Part shown: positions 8,211 to 16,128 of the stretch, in pieces
How the letters are laid out: each line of letters begins with the position of its first letter
Numbering within the stretch: position 1 is the first letter of the stretch
Source of the DNA: Actinoplanes philippinensis
GTDB lineage: Bacteria; Actinomycetota; Actinomycetes; Mycobacteriales; Micromonosporaceae
Direction: 5' to 3'
NCBI RefSeq assembly: GCF_900113015.1
Contig: NZ_FONV01000004.1
Location: 310,001 to 374,000, forward strand
Length of the DNA stretch: 64,000 nucleotides
Translations under genes and position numbers: made by a program
The notes under the pieces: generated by a model
What the model was told of the DNA's origin: nothing
Databases searched by the model: none
Seen by the model: the letters and a program-made list of their open reading frames with translations, nothing else

Positions 8211-8441
8211 ATGGAACCTGTGGTGCTCGACGGCGACTTCCGGCTCTGGTCCTACGGCGTGGGCCACTCCCAGCTCCTGCTCCACGCTCCGGTCCCGGAT
8301 GGCGTGGACACGGTCAGCGTGCTGTTCGAGGGTGCCCGCGCCACCGTCCTGCGCGGGCGTCAGGCCCCCGGTCAGGGAGCCTGGCGACGGCCCGAGAACG
8401 CCGAGGTCCTCCACGAGTTCCGCGGGACGGCGCCCGGCTGA
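8211..8441 (+). CDS. Hypothetical 76-residue protein
   Basis: A small soluble protein with a plausible coding pattern (VVLDGDFRLWSYGVGHSQLL, then TVSVLFEGARATVLRG). The strands suggest a compact beta domain like small actinobacterial DUF proteins, but I do not recognise it. CATCAT lies 6 nt before the ATG and there is no Shine-Dalgarno sequence, so it may be leaderless. It converges on the LacI gene with 3 bp between stops. The 170 bp upstream of it hold nothing I can name. Confidence 0.55.
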   Translation: MEPVVLDGDFRLWSYGVGHSQLLLHAPVPDGVDTVSVLFEGARATVLRGRQAPGQGAWRRPENAEVLHEFRGTAPG

Positions 8442-8444
8442 CGG

Positions 8445-9479
8445 TCAGGCGGAGTCGCGGATCACCAGGGTGGGCTGGAAGATCACCGAGCGGGGGGAAC
8501 GGCCCGGGGTGTGGATGTGGGCGATCAGCAGTTGGGCCATCTCGGCGGCCATCTCCTCGACCGGCTGGCGGACCGTGGTCAGCGGCGGGCGGCACTCCAG
8601 GGCGGCGCTGCTGTCGTCGAAGCCGATCACGGCCACGTCGTCCGGGACACGGCGGCCGCGGTCCTGCAGGGCGCGCAGCGCGCCCTCGGCCATCAGGTCG
8701 CTGGCCACGAAGAGGCCGTCCAGGCCGGGGTGCTGGTCGAGCAGGCGGTGGGCGGCCGTCTCGCCGCCGACGCGGGTGAAGTCGCCGATCTCGGCCGGGA
8801 CCGGCGCGCCGGCGACAGCCCGGAAACCGTCCAGGCGGTCGGCGCCGGCCGGGATGTCGAGCGGGCCGCTGATCGTGGCGAGGCTGCGGCAGCCGCGGGC
8901 GAGCAGGTGCTCGGCGGCGAGCCGGGCGCCGTGCCGCTGGTCGACGTCGACGTAGCTGACCGGCAGCGGGCCGGACGGCCGGGACGCCAGGACCGCCGGG
9001 ATGCCGAGGGCGTGCACCTGGGCGGGCAGCGGATCGTGCTCGCTGCTGCTGATCAGCAGCACCCCGTCGACGTGGCCCTGCCGCAGGTAGCGGACCACCT
9101 GGTGGTGGTCGTCGGCGTCGGTGGGCACGACCACCAGGTGCACGTCGTGCGGGCGCAGCGCGCCGGTCGCGCCGGCGGTGACCCGGCCGAAGTACGGGTC
9201 GGTGAAGATCCGGTTGAGGAACGAGTGGTCGTCGGGGCGATCGGGCTCACTGATCACCAGCGCCACCGAGTCCGACCGGCGGGTCACCAGGCTGCGGGCG
9301 GCGACGTTCGGCACGTACCCCGTCTGGGTGATCGCCCGCTGGACCGCGTCGCGGATGCCCGGCGCCACCGACGCCGCGTTGTTGATCACCCGGGACACGG
9401 TGGCCCGGGAGACGCCGGCCGCGGCGGCCACCTGATCCATCGTGGGATGGTGGCCGCCGCGTCCCGATTTCGCGCTCAT
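8445..9479 (-). CDS. LacI-family transcriptional regulator (copy 1)
   Basis: The 344-residue regulator has its helix-turn-helix at about residues 14-36 (MDQVAAAAGVSRATVSRVIN), the hinge near YVPNVAARSLVTRR, and a periplasmic-binding-like ligand domain (DGVLLISSS, LDGLFVASDLMAEGAL, DVAVIGFDDSSAA). The start at 9479 gives the standard LacI length; a longer reading frame upstream overlaps the neighbouring gene. It is a close paralogue of the regulator at 16129 (shared DPYFGRV and GYVPN..ARSLVTRR). It lies 14 bp downstream of, and in the same direction as, the DUF1996 gene, whose promoter bears LacI-type operators. Confidence 0.95.
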   Translation of the reverse strand: MSAKSGRGGHHPTMDQVAAAAGVSRATVSRVINNAASVAPGIRDAVQRAITQTGYVPNVAARSLVTRRSDSVALVISEPDRPDDHSFLNRIFTDPYFGRVTAGATGALRPHDVHLVVVPTDADDHHQVVRYLRQGHVDGVLLISSSEHDPLPAQVHALGIPAVLASRPSGPLPVSYVDVDQRHGARLAAEHLLARGCRSLATISGPLDIPAGADRLDGFRAVAGAPVPAEIGDFTRVGGETAAHRLLDQHPGLDGLFVASDLMAEGALRALQDRGRRVPDDVAVIGFDDSSAALECRPPLTTVRQPVEEMAAEMAQLLIAHIHTPGRSPRSVIFQPTLVIRDSA

Positions 9480-9493
9480 GACCTGATGTTGTA

Positions 9494-10756
9494 TCAGGGC
9501 CGTCCGTTGGTTCCGCACTTGATGATGGGACGGATGCAGTCGTTCACCCGGCGGGCCATCTCCTCGACCGGCCAGGCGTTGAAGAAGTCGCCGTGCATCG
9601 TGTATCCGCCGCCGGACGCGAGCCGCAGCCGGGACGGATCGCCGGAGACCGGGTAACGCATGACCTGCCGCAGCTTGGGCACCACGACCGGGTGGCTGGC
9701 CGGGCAGGCGTTGTTCACCGGGTACGCCATGTGGCTCTTGTGGTCGGCGGAGTCCAGGTCGCGGCCGTTCCAGCAGTGCGGGAAGTCCAGGTACGACTCC
9801 AGCATCGTCCCGGCCGGGCAGTTGACGAAGTCGTGGGACGACCCCACGTCCCCGGCGTGCAGGCACGACCAGCGCGAGATGGTGTTGTCGTTCGGGCCGG
9901 TGGCCTTGGCGTTGCCGGCGACGATGCGCAGGCCGAGCGGCAGCGGCTGGGTCTGGGCGATCAGGGCGTCGCTGACACCTTCACCGAGGTAGTAGAAGAT
10001 GCCGGTGACCGGCTCGACCGGCACGTTGTCCTGGTAGAGGGTGGGGATCCAGTAGGACGACTTGTCGACCGACGGGTTGCAGTTGCTGTTGGCGTTGAGC
10101 AGCGTGTCGACGGTGCTGAAGGCGTTGGTGCCGGCCGCGCCGAAGAAGCTGTGCATGTGCGAGGCGCCGGGCAGGCCGGGGAAGATGATCGGGTCGTCCG
10201 GCAGCCGGTGGCTGAACGGGCAGTCGGCGAGGAACTCGGCGACCCGGACCGCGCCCGGCGGGATCGTCGGCGTGGTGCCGCCGCCGGTGCCGTACACCTG
10301 GAACTCGGTGAGCGAGACACCCCACTGGGTGGCCCGCACGGTGGTCTCCAGGCGCACGTAACGGCCGGTGCCGGTGACGTTCACCGACTGCTGGCCGCCG
10401 GCGCCGGTGGTGGTGCTGTAGACGGTGGTCCAGGTCGACCCGTTGGCCGAGGTCCGCAGGGTGAAGGCACGGGCGTACGCGGCCTCCCAGTTGAGGGTGA
10501 CCGAGGTGATGGCAGCGCTGGCGCCGAGGTCGACCTGCAGCCATTGCGGGTCGCTGAACGCGCTGGACCAGCGGGTGCCGGGGTTGCCGTCGACGGCGTT
10601 GGCGGCGGGGAAGGCGGCCGACTCGGTGGACGAGGCGGTGGCGGTCTTCCCCTGGGAGAGCAGGGTGTCGGCGGCGCTGGCCCGGCCACCGAAGGCGATG
10701 ACCGAGGTGGCGAGCAGGGCGCCGATTCCGGCGAGGGACAACAGACGGCGTCTCAT
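9494..10756 (-). CDS. Secreted discoidin (F5/8C) + DUF1996 protein (copy 1)
   Basis: The 420-residue protein has a Sec signal (to about residue 28, RASA/ADTLL), an F5/8 type C carbohydrate-binding domain (about 29-156: AFPAANAVDGNPGTRWSSAF, PQWLQVDLG, VSLTEFQVYG) and a DUF1996 domain (about 168-415) with its usual signatures FPGLPGASHMHSFFG, PHCWNGRDLDSADHKSHMAY and SHPVVVPKL. DUF1996 occurs in secreted proteins of fungi and actinomycetes; the conserved His/Asp suggest a metal-dependent or glycan-active enzyme, but no activity is established to my knowledge. It is followed by a LacI gene and preceded by a promoter with two operator-like sites. Confidence 0.9.
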   Translation of the reverse strand: MRRRLLSLAGIGALLATSVIAFGGRASAADTLLSQGKTATASSTESAAFPAANAVDGNPGTRWSSAFSDPQWLQVDLGASAAITSVTLNWEAAYARAFTLRTSANGSTWTTVYSTTTGAGGQQSVNVTGTGRYVRLETTVRATQWGVSLTEFQVYGTGGGTTPTIPPGAVRVAEFLADCPFSHRLPDDPIIFPGLPGASHMHSFFGAAGTNAFSTVDTLLNANSNCNPSVDKSSYWIPTLYQDNVPVEPVTGIFYYLGEGVSDALIAQTQPLPLGLRIVAGNAKATGPNDNTISRWSCLHAGDVGSSHDFVNCPAGTMLESYLDFPHCWNGRDLDSADHKSHMAYPVNNACPASHPVVVPKLRQVMRYPVSGDPSRLRLASGGGYTMHGDFFNAWPVEEMARRVNDCIRPIIKCGTNGRP

Positions 10757-10790
10757 GGGCGGGGGCTCCTGGAGAGGGGGAACGACGCTG

Positions 10791-10804
10791 TGAAAGCGCT
10801 CTAT
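10791..10804. promoter_or_regulatory. LacI-type operator just downstream of the DUF1996 (copy 1) promoter
   Basis: TGAAAGCGCTCTAT shares the AAAGCGCTCT core found upstream of the other discoidin genes. It lies 35-48 bp before the start codon and about 8 bp after the -10 hexamer, where a bound repressor would block escape. Confidence 0.65.
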
Positions 10805-10812
10805 TGGACGCC

Positions 10813-10841
10813 ACTGTGAACGGACCGTAAGAAGCTGTCAA
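10813..10841 (-). promoter_or_regulatory. Promoter of DUF1996 protein copy 1
   Basis: On the minus strand TTGACA (10836-10841), a 17-bp spacer and CACAGT (10813-10818) form a sigma70-type promoter between two operator-like palindromes. Confidence 0.6.
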
Positions 10842-10857
10842 TGCACCGGAAACATCC

Positions 10858-10871
10858 GGGAAGCGCTTCCC
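10858..10871. promoter_or_regulatory. Perfect 14-bp palindrome, LacI-type operator
   Basis: GGGAAGCGCTTCCC is a perfect palindrome with the CG centre typical of LacI/GalR operators. It lies upstream of the -35, 67 bp centre to centre from the site at 10791, so looping between the two is possible. Confidence 0.65.
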
Positions 10872-10931
10872 CGGCCGCTTCCGAGTGCATCGACCCAGGT
10901 CAGTGGGCTTGACGCTCGGGAGCGGCCGGGG
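10869..10931. terminator. Long inverted repeat after the 987-residue gene
   Basis: CCCCGGCCGCTTCCGAG (10869-10885) pairs with CTCGGGAGCGGCCGGGG (10915-10931) with one mismatch in 17, around a 29-nt loop. It lies just after the stop of the 987-residue protein on the minus strand and abuts the operator palindrome of the next gene. Confidence 0.6.
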
Positions 10932-10944
10932 AAGTTCCGGAACC

Positions 10945-13908
10945 TCAGGCCCGGTAGACGCCGAACTCGTAGAGCGAGTAGCCGTACCCCGTCGCCCTGG
11001 TGGTGCCGTTGACCCGGACGTAGCGTCCGGAGCCGGCGACCGTCAGCTCGTCGAAGCCGCCGTCACCCGCGGTGGTGGTGTTGATCGTCCGCCAGGTGGT
11101 CCCGTCGTCGGAGGCCTGCACGGTGTAGGACCTGGCGTACGCCGCCTCCCACGCCAGCCGCACCCGGTTGAACGACTGCACCGAGCCGAGGTCGACCTGC
11201 AGCCACGCCGTGTCGACCCATTCGCTGGCCCAGCGGGTGCCGTAGTCGCCGTCGACCGCGTAGGACGGCAGCTGCGGGCCGTTCGTGCCGGTCGGCTGGT
11301 AGCTGGACGCGGTCACCGGACGGCCGCGGGACAGCTCGGTCCCCGGCGCGGCCGGCGGCACGACCTTGAACGACCGCTGCTCGATGCCCACGTTGCCGTG
11401 GCCGTCGTAGGCGTACACGTAGATTTTCCAGACACCCAGGGACTCGGGCGCCCGTACCGTGAAAGTGCCGTTGCCCGTCTGGCTGAAGGCCAGATGCCGC
11501 AAGCCACGGTTGCCGGTGATGTGCTTGTCACTGGCCATCAGGTTGTAGCGGATCAGGTCGCCCTGCGGGTCGGTCGCGGACACGGTGACGCTGAACGTGC
11601 CGCCGGCCGGGACCGCCGTCGGGGAGCCGACCGTCATCGCGGTGATCTCCGGCGGGGTGTTCGGGGCGGGCTGCCCGGTGTACGCCTGCCGCATCGCGTG
11701 ATAACCCAGCCGCCGCCAGGAGCCGGTGGTGGTGTTGAGCCACACGCCGCCGAAGTCGTTCTCGATGCCGTAGTGGAACTCGGTCGCGCCGAGCGCCACG
11801 CCCGGGTGCCCCTTGATCGCGTTCCAGCTGTACGTGTACCCGGCCTTCTTCGCCAGGTCGGAGGGCTCGTTCGGCACCCCGTTGACGTCGTTGGGCACCT
11901 CCCACTCCCCCGCCGGGCCGCCCTCGGTGAGGATGTACGGCTTGGTGTAGCCGCCGGCCAGCCAGTCCCGCTTGACCGTGTCGATCGCGCCGTACGAGTT
12001 GACCGCCAGCAGGTCCAGCGCCGGCGAGTACGGCTTGTAGTAGGTCCATGCGTGGGTGTAGGCGTCGGTCGAGGTGACCGGGTGGTTCGCGTCGGCCGCG
12101 TGGATGGCCTCGGTGACCTCGTTGACGAATTTGGCGTACGCCACCCGCCGTGCCTCGACCACGTCGGCGGCCAGCCCGTAGTTCTGCATCTCCAGGATGA
12201 CCTCGTTGCCCACGTCCCAGAGCAGCACACCCGAGCGGCCCTTGAGCTCGTTGACCTTGGCGACGATCTCGGCCTTCACCGCGGTCTTGTAGGCGGTGTC
12301 GCCGACGTAGTCGGCCCCGTGGTTGAGCCACAGCCCGACGATCACCCGGATGCCGTGCCGGGCCGCGGTGTCCAGCAGGAACGGGGTGTTCGCGTCCGGT
12401 CCCCAGATGCGGATCGTGTTGACGCCCATGTTCTTCAGGTCACGCATGTAGCCGTCGGCGGCGCCCTGCGGCGGCCCGTAGGTCATGCCCCGGATCTCCC
12501 ACGGGCTGCCGTTGACGGTGAGCTGCCAGTTGCCCTGCGAGCCGGTGACCTTGACGACGCTCGGCCCGGCCGGCACCGGCGGGTCGGTCATCGCCGGGGC
12601 GGCGGTCTTCACCGAGCGTGCCACCGTCACCGAGTCGACGCTGAGCGTCCCGCCCGAGGTGGTGGCGGCGGTCGGCGTGGTGGAGCCGGCTATGGCGTTC
12701 GGCAGGGAGCCGCCGATCGCCAGGTCGAAGCGCAGGTAGAAGCCGTGGTGCACGGCCGCCTGCCAGGCCGCGACGCCGACCTGCGACTCGCGGACCACCC
12801 AGGTCTGCCGGCCGTCCAGGTAGAACCGGATCTCCTCGTCGGTCCTGGTCCGGTCGATGACCTGGGTGTACTCGTGGTAGCCGCTCCGGCAGCCGGTGCA
12901 CGAGGCGAAGCCGGAGGACCTGCCGTCGTACTCGTTGCAGGGCCCGCCCGGCGCCGTGCCGCAGTGCAGTGTCTGGGCCAGTTGGTCACGGCCGTTGACA
13001 CCGGTCATGATGTCGGTCTCGCCGACGCCCGGCCAGTTGGTGAAGTTGCCGCGGTAGGCCGCTCCGGTCGCGCGGAAGCCCGGCCAGTACCCGGCGCCGT
13101 TGGCGACGTCCGGCTGTTTGAGCACGGCGGTGAACTTGAGCAATTCACCGGCCTGCGGGGTGAAGTCGGCGCGCTGCGTCTCGATCCGGCCCGAGGTCCA
13201 GTTGCCGGCGCCGTCGCGGATCGCCCGGATGGCGAGCTTGCCGGCGCCGTCGAGGGAGACGTTCGCGGTGGAGTTGCTCGCGGTCTCGACCGAGCCGGTG
13301 CCCCAGTTGGCGGCGCCGCCGGGATACTGGGTGCCGGTGCGCAGCAGCCAGTTCGCCGCGCTCGGGCTGGTTCCGGCCGCGCCGTCGAAGGTGTCGGTCC
13401 AGATCGTGGTGAAATCGTCGGTCACCGGGCCGCTGTCGCCACCGAAGACCTGGAACTCCCACAGCGAGTATCCGTAGCCGGTGCCGCGCTGGGTCCCGTT
13501 CATCCGCACGTAGCGGCCGGTGCCGCTGACCGTGTGCGTCTCGGTGCCTCCGGCACCGTCGGCGACGCTCTTGACGGTGGTCCAGGCGGTGCCGTCGTTC
13601 GAGGTCTGGATGTCGTACGCCCGGCCGAACGCGCCCTCCCACCGGAGCACGACACGGGTGATCGCCACGGACGAGCCGAGGTCGACCTGGATCCACTGCG
13701 GATCGGCGAACGCGCTGGACCAGCGGGTGCCGGGATCGCCGTCGACGGCGAGCGCCGGGCTGTAGCCGGGGCCGGCGGCCTCCTGTGAGGACGCGGTGGC
13801 CGGCCGGCCCTGGGAGAGCAGGGTCTCGGCCGCTCCGGCGGCGGACGGGACGCCCAGGGTCGCGGCGACGAGCGCGATGAGAAGGAGCAGCCGTCTATAC
13901 ATGATCAC
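10945..13908 (-). CDS. Secreted multimodular glycan protein: F5/8C - GH16-like - TIM barrel - Ig-like - F5/8C
   Basis: The 987-residue product starts at GTG 13908 (GAGG 7 nt upstream). After a signal peptide (to about 26) come an F5/8C domain (27-150), a GH16-like beta-sandwich (about 165-430), a TIM barrel of GH2/GH72-like type (about 455-745: RIWGPDANTPFLLDTAARHG, the acid/base region DVGNEV, a later ILTEGG), an Ig-like domain, and a C-terminal F5/8C domain. The GH16 active-site motif reads E297-T-D299-I-M-T302, so the usual second glutamate (acid/base) is threonine; that module is probably a binding domain. The barrel keeps two candidate carboxylates. A beta-glucan or similar wall polymer is a plausible target. 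Confidence 0.9.
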   Translation of the reverse strand: MIMYRRLLLLIALVAATLGVPSAAGAAETLLSQGRPATASSQEAAGPGYSPALAVDGDPGTRWSSAFADPQWIQVDLGSSVAITRVVLRWEGAFGRAYDIQTSNDGTAWTTVKSVADGAGGTETHTVSGTGRYVRMNGTQRGTGYGYSLWEFQVFGGDSGPVTDDFTTIWTDTFDGAAGTSPSAANWLLRTGTQYPGGAANWGTGSVETASNSTANVSLDGAGKLAIRAIRDGAGNWTSGRIETQRADFTPQAGELLKFTAVLKQPDVANGAGYWPGFRATGAAYRGNFTNWPGVGETDIMTGVNGRDQLAQTLHCGTAPGGPCNEYDGRSSGFASCTGCRSGYHEYTQVIDRTRTDEEIRFYLDGRQTWVVRESQVGVAAWQAAVHHGFYLRFDLAIGGSLPNAIAGSTTPTAATTSGGTLSVDSVTVARSVKTAAPAMTDPPVPAGPSVVKVTGSQGNWQLTVNGSPWEIRGMTYGPPQGAADGYMRDLKNMGVNTIRIWGPDANTPFLLDTAARHGIRVIVGLWLNHGADYVGDTAYKTAVKAEIVAKVNELKGRSGVLLWDVGNEVILEMQNYGLAADVVEARRVAYAKFVNEVTEAIHAADANHPVTSTDAYTHAWTYYKPYSPALDLLAVNSYGAIDTVKRDWLAGGYTKPYILTEGGPAGEWEVPNDVNGVPNEPSDLAKKAGYTYSWNAIKGHPGVALGATEFHYGIENDFGGVWLNTTTGSWRRLGYHAMRQAYTGQPAPNTPPEITAMTVGSPTAVPAGGTFSVTVSATDPQGDLIRYNLMASDKHITGNRGLRHLAFSQTGNGTFTVRAPESLGVWKIYVYAYDGHGNVGIEQRSFKVVPPAAPGTELSRGRPVTASSYQPTGTNGPQLPSYAVDGDYGTRWASEWVDTAWLQVDLGSVQSFNRVRLAWEAAYARSYTVQASDDGTTWRTINTTTAGDGGFDELTVAGSGRYVRVNGTTRATGYGYSLYEFGVYRA

Positions 13909-13926
13909 ACCAATGCCTCGGGGGAC

Positions 13927-13940
13927 GGAAAGCGCTCTCC
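13927..13940. promoter_or_regulatory. LacI-type operator of the 987-residue gene
   Basis: GGAAAGCGCTCTCC lies 19-32 bp before the GTG start. It matches the sites at 16003 (complement GGAAAACGCTCTCC) and 16096 (GGAAACCGCTCTCC). A TTGACC hexamer lies upstream on the minus strand. Confidence 0.7.
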
Positions 13941-14026
13941 AAGCGAGCAGATTGTTTCGCCCAGGTTGCCGCGGGTCAATACGAAAGCGTTGACAGAATC
14001 AGTTCCGGAACTGGAGACTGCGCCAC

Positions 14027-14557
14027 GTGAAAGCGATTCCCCGTATCCTTCTCGCAGGCGCCCTGCTCAGCGGGGCCGGATGCGCCGGTCCCACCCCGGT
14101 CTCCCCCGTGCCCGCCGCCACCACCTCCGCGCCCGGCTTCGGCGGCACCGACCGTTCGTGGATCGAGATCACCATCGCGATGGACGAGGAGTTGCTGCCG
14201 CTGCTGGACCTGGTCGGCGAGGAGTCCGACCTCTACGACGTAGCGGCGCAGGTCAGAGAGTTCACCGAGGCGGAGCTGACCGAGCTGCGGCGCCTGCACG
14301 GCGAGGCCGGGCTGCCCGCGGAGAACCCGCACAAGGGCATGCCGATGCCCGGCATGGTGATGCCGTCACAGGTCGCCGCAGCCGCCGCCCTGCGCGGTGA
14401 GGACTTCGACAGGGCGCTGCGCGAGCATCTGCGGGCCCATCTCGAACAGAGTCAGAAATTGGCCGCGAGCGAGCGGTCCGCCGGGTCCGAACCGCGCACG
14501 ATCGCCCTCGCCGTGCGCATTTCCGAGACCCGGCAGTCCACTCTCAATCTGCTCTAG
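14027..14557 (+). CDS. DUF305-like lipoprotein with degenerate metal site
   Basis: The 176-residue product starts at GTG 14027 (GGAG 10 nt upstream) and has a lipobox ending LSGAGC with Cys19, so it should be lipid-anchored outside the cell. The body is helical and follows the two-repeat DUF305 layout, including the MPGMVMP linker at about 104-110 and EDFDRALREHLRAHLEQSQK. DUF305 proteins normally carry a His-His pair in each half; here the first reads MDEE and the second HLEQ. The fold is kept but metal binding is doubtful. It sits between two operator-controlled genes on the other strand and ends 9 bp from the next stop. Confidence 0.75.
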   Translation: MKAIPRILLAGALLSGAGCAGPTPVSPVPAATTSAPGFGGTDRSWIEITIAMDEELLPLLDLVGEESDLYDVAAQVREFTEAELTELRRLHGEAGLPAENPHKGMPMPGMVMPSQVAAAAALRGEDFDRALREHLRAHLEQSQKLAASERSAGSEPRTIALAVRISETRQSTLNLL

Positions 14558-14566
14558 AAAAAACTG

Positions 14567-15961
14567 TTATCGGGGCAGCTCGTAGTTCTCGTTCAACGCC
14601 GCGCCGCGCTCCGGCTTGTACTGGTCGAAGCCGCGCGGGTTGCACTGCAGCCCGCCGTTGATGCAGTGGCGCACCAGGGCGGCCAGCGTCGCCGGGTCCC
14701 AGACGTTGTAGACGTCGTAGTGGAACGAGAACCCGCGGCCGCTGGAGAACCGGACCTGCGACATGTTCCCGCTGACCGGCCACGCCATCTTGAACTCGAT
14801 CATCGGCACCGCCACCGGGTGCGAGGCGGGGCAGACGCCGTTGACCGGGTACGCCATGTGGCTCTTGTGGTCCGGCGAGTCCAGGTGGAGGCCGTTCCAG
14901 CAGCTCGGCGCCTGGTAGCGGGCGTTCAGCTGGGTGCCGGCCGGGCAGTTCGCCGGGATGTCCCAGTTGAACGAGCTGTTGCCGCACTCGAAGCCCTCGA
15001 CCGCCCCCGGGGCGTTGCGGAACTCGTCCTGGGTGGCGGTCGGGCTGCCGACCACGTAGCGCAGCCCCGGCGGAAACGGGCGCACGCTGCGGTAGTCGAT
15101 CACCCCGCTCTTGTAGTAGATGACCTGCGGGCCGTCCGGCTGCACCGCGGTGTCGCCGTTGAGCAGCGTCGGCATCCAGTAACCGGTCTTGTCACCGGGG
15201 GTGATGCACGACGTGCCGCCGGCCTGCAGGCTCGACAGTGTCGAATTGGCGTTGGTGGTCCGGTTGCCCATGAACGTGTGCGAGTGCGACGCTCCGGGCA
15301 GGCCGGGGAAGACGATCGGGTCGTCGTTGAGGTTGGTCCGGCTCACCGAGCAGTTCGCCTGGAACTCGCGGTGCGTCACCGGCGGGTTCATCGCCGGGGG
15401 GATCTCGGTGGACGGGACCACCCCGGTGACCGGCGGGTTCGCGTAGACGTAGCCGGGCCCGTCGGTCGGTGGCGGCGTGACCGTGGACGTGCCGTACACC
15501 TTGAACTCGTACAGCGAGTAGCCGTAGGTGGTGCCGCGCTGGGTGCCGTACATCCGCACGTACCGGCCGGATCCGCTGACGTTGAGGGTCTGCGTGCCGC
15601 CGGTCGCGGTCGTCGTGCTGTAGATCGACGTCCAGGCGTTGCCGTCCGGCGAGGTCTGGATCTGGAAGGCCCGGGCGTACGCCGTCTCCCACTGCAGCAC
15701 GACCTGGCTGATCGTGGCCGTGGCGCCCAGGTCGACGCGCAGCCACTGCGGGTCGGCCCACTGGCTGCCCCAGCGGGTGTCGGCACGGCCGTCGAAGGCC
15801 GCGATGGCCGGCGCCTCGCCGTTCTCCACGGAGGACGCCAGGGCGGGTTTGCCCTGGGAGAGCAGGGTGTCCGCGGCCTGGGCGGACTGGTTGCCGGCCA
15901 CCACCAGCGCGGCGGCGGTCAGCAGGGCGGCGCCGAGCGGCGCCAGGATGCGTTTTCGCAC
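14567..15961 (-). CDS. Secreted discoidin (F5/8C) + DUF1996 protein (copy 2)
   Basis: The 464-residue protein repeats the layout of the 420-residue copy: signal peptide (to about 29, AQA/ADTLL), F5/8C domain (30-155: AIAAFDGRADTRWGSQW, PQWLRVDLG, YSLYEFKVYG), a Pro/Thr linker (VTPPPTDGP) and DUF1996 (about 195-450: FPGLPGASHSHTFMG, PSCWNGLHLDSPDHKSHMAY, SHPVAVPMIE). All conserved His/Asp of the family are present. It is divergent from the second LacI gene and shares an operator region with it, a duplicate of the regulator-target arrangement at 8.4-10.8 kb. Confidence 0.9.
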   Translation of the reverse strand: MRKRILAPLGAALLTAAALVVAGNQSAQAADTLLSQGKPALASSVENGEAPAIAAFDGRADTRWGSQWADPQWLRVDLGATATISQVVLQWETAYARAFQIQTSPDGNAWTSIYSTTTATGGTQTLNVSGSGRYVRMYGTQRGTTYGYSLYEFKVYGTSTVTPPPTDGPGYVYANPPVTGVVPSTEIPPAMNPPVTHREFQANCSVSRTNLNDDPIVFPGLPGASHSHTFMGNRTTNANSTLSSLQAGGTSCITPGDKTGYWMPTLLNGDTAVQPDGPQVIYYKSGVIDYRSVRPFPPGLRYVVGSPTATQDEFRNAPGAVEGFECGNSSFNWDIPANCPAGTQLNARYQAPSCWNGLHLDSPDHKSHMAYPVNGVCPASHPVAVPMIEFKMAWPVSGNMSQVRFSSGRGFSFHYDVYNVWDPATLAALVRHCINGGLQCNPRGFDQYKPERGAALNENYELPR

Positions 15962-16002
15962 GGTTGATCTCCAAGTCTGTGCGAGGACGGGGGAACACGC
16001 TT

Positions 16003-16046
16003 GGAGAGCGTTTTCCCATCGTGTGCTCCAGCACCACCCGCGTCAA
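16003..16046 (-). promoter_or_regulatory. Promoter and operator of DUF1996 protein copy 2
   Basis: On the minus strand TTGACG (16041-16046), a 17-bp spacer and CACGAT (16018-16023) precede the operator GGAAAACGCTCTCC (16003-16016), which starts 1 bp after the -10 and would cover the transcription start. Confidence 0.7.
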
Positions 16047-16095
16047 TGATTTCCGGTTCCGGAACCCGATGTTTCGGACCTGTGACCACGCGCTC

Positions 16096-16121
16096 GGAAA
16101 CCGCTCTCCGCGTGCTATAAC
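16096..16121 (+). promoter_or_regulatory. Operator and leaderless promoter of LacI copy 2
   Basis: GGAAACCGCTCTCC (16096-16109) lies just upstream of the -10 hexamer TATAAC (16116-16121), which ends 7 nt before the ATG at 16129. The arrangement implies a leaderless, self-repressed regulator gene. Confidence 0.65.
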
Positions 16122-16128
16122 TGCGGGC

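Noticed and set aside
10885..13788. A 967-codon plus-strand reading frame opposite the 987-residue glycan protein
   Set aside because: It is the antisense shadow of a gene with clear domains; its product is low-complexity Arg/Gly/Val sequence typical of the complement of high-GC coding DNA.
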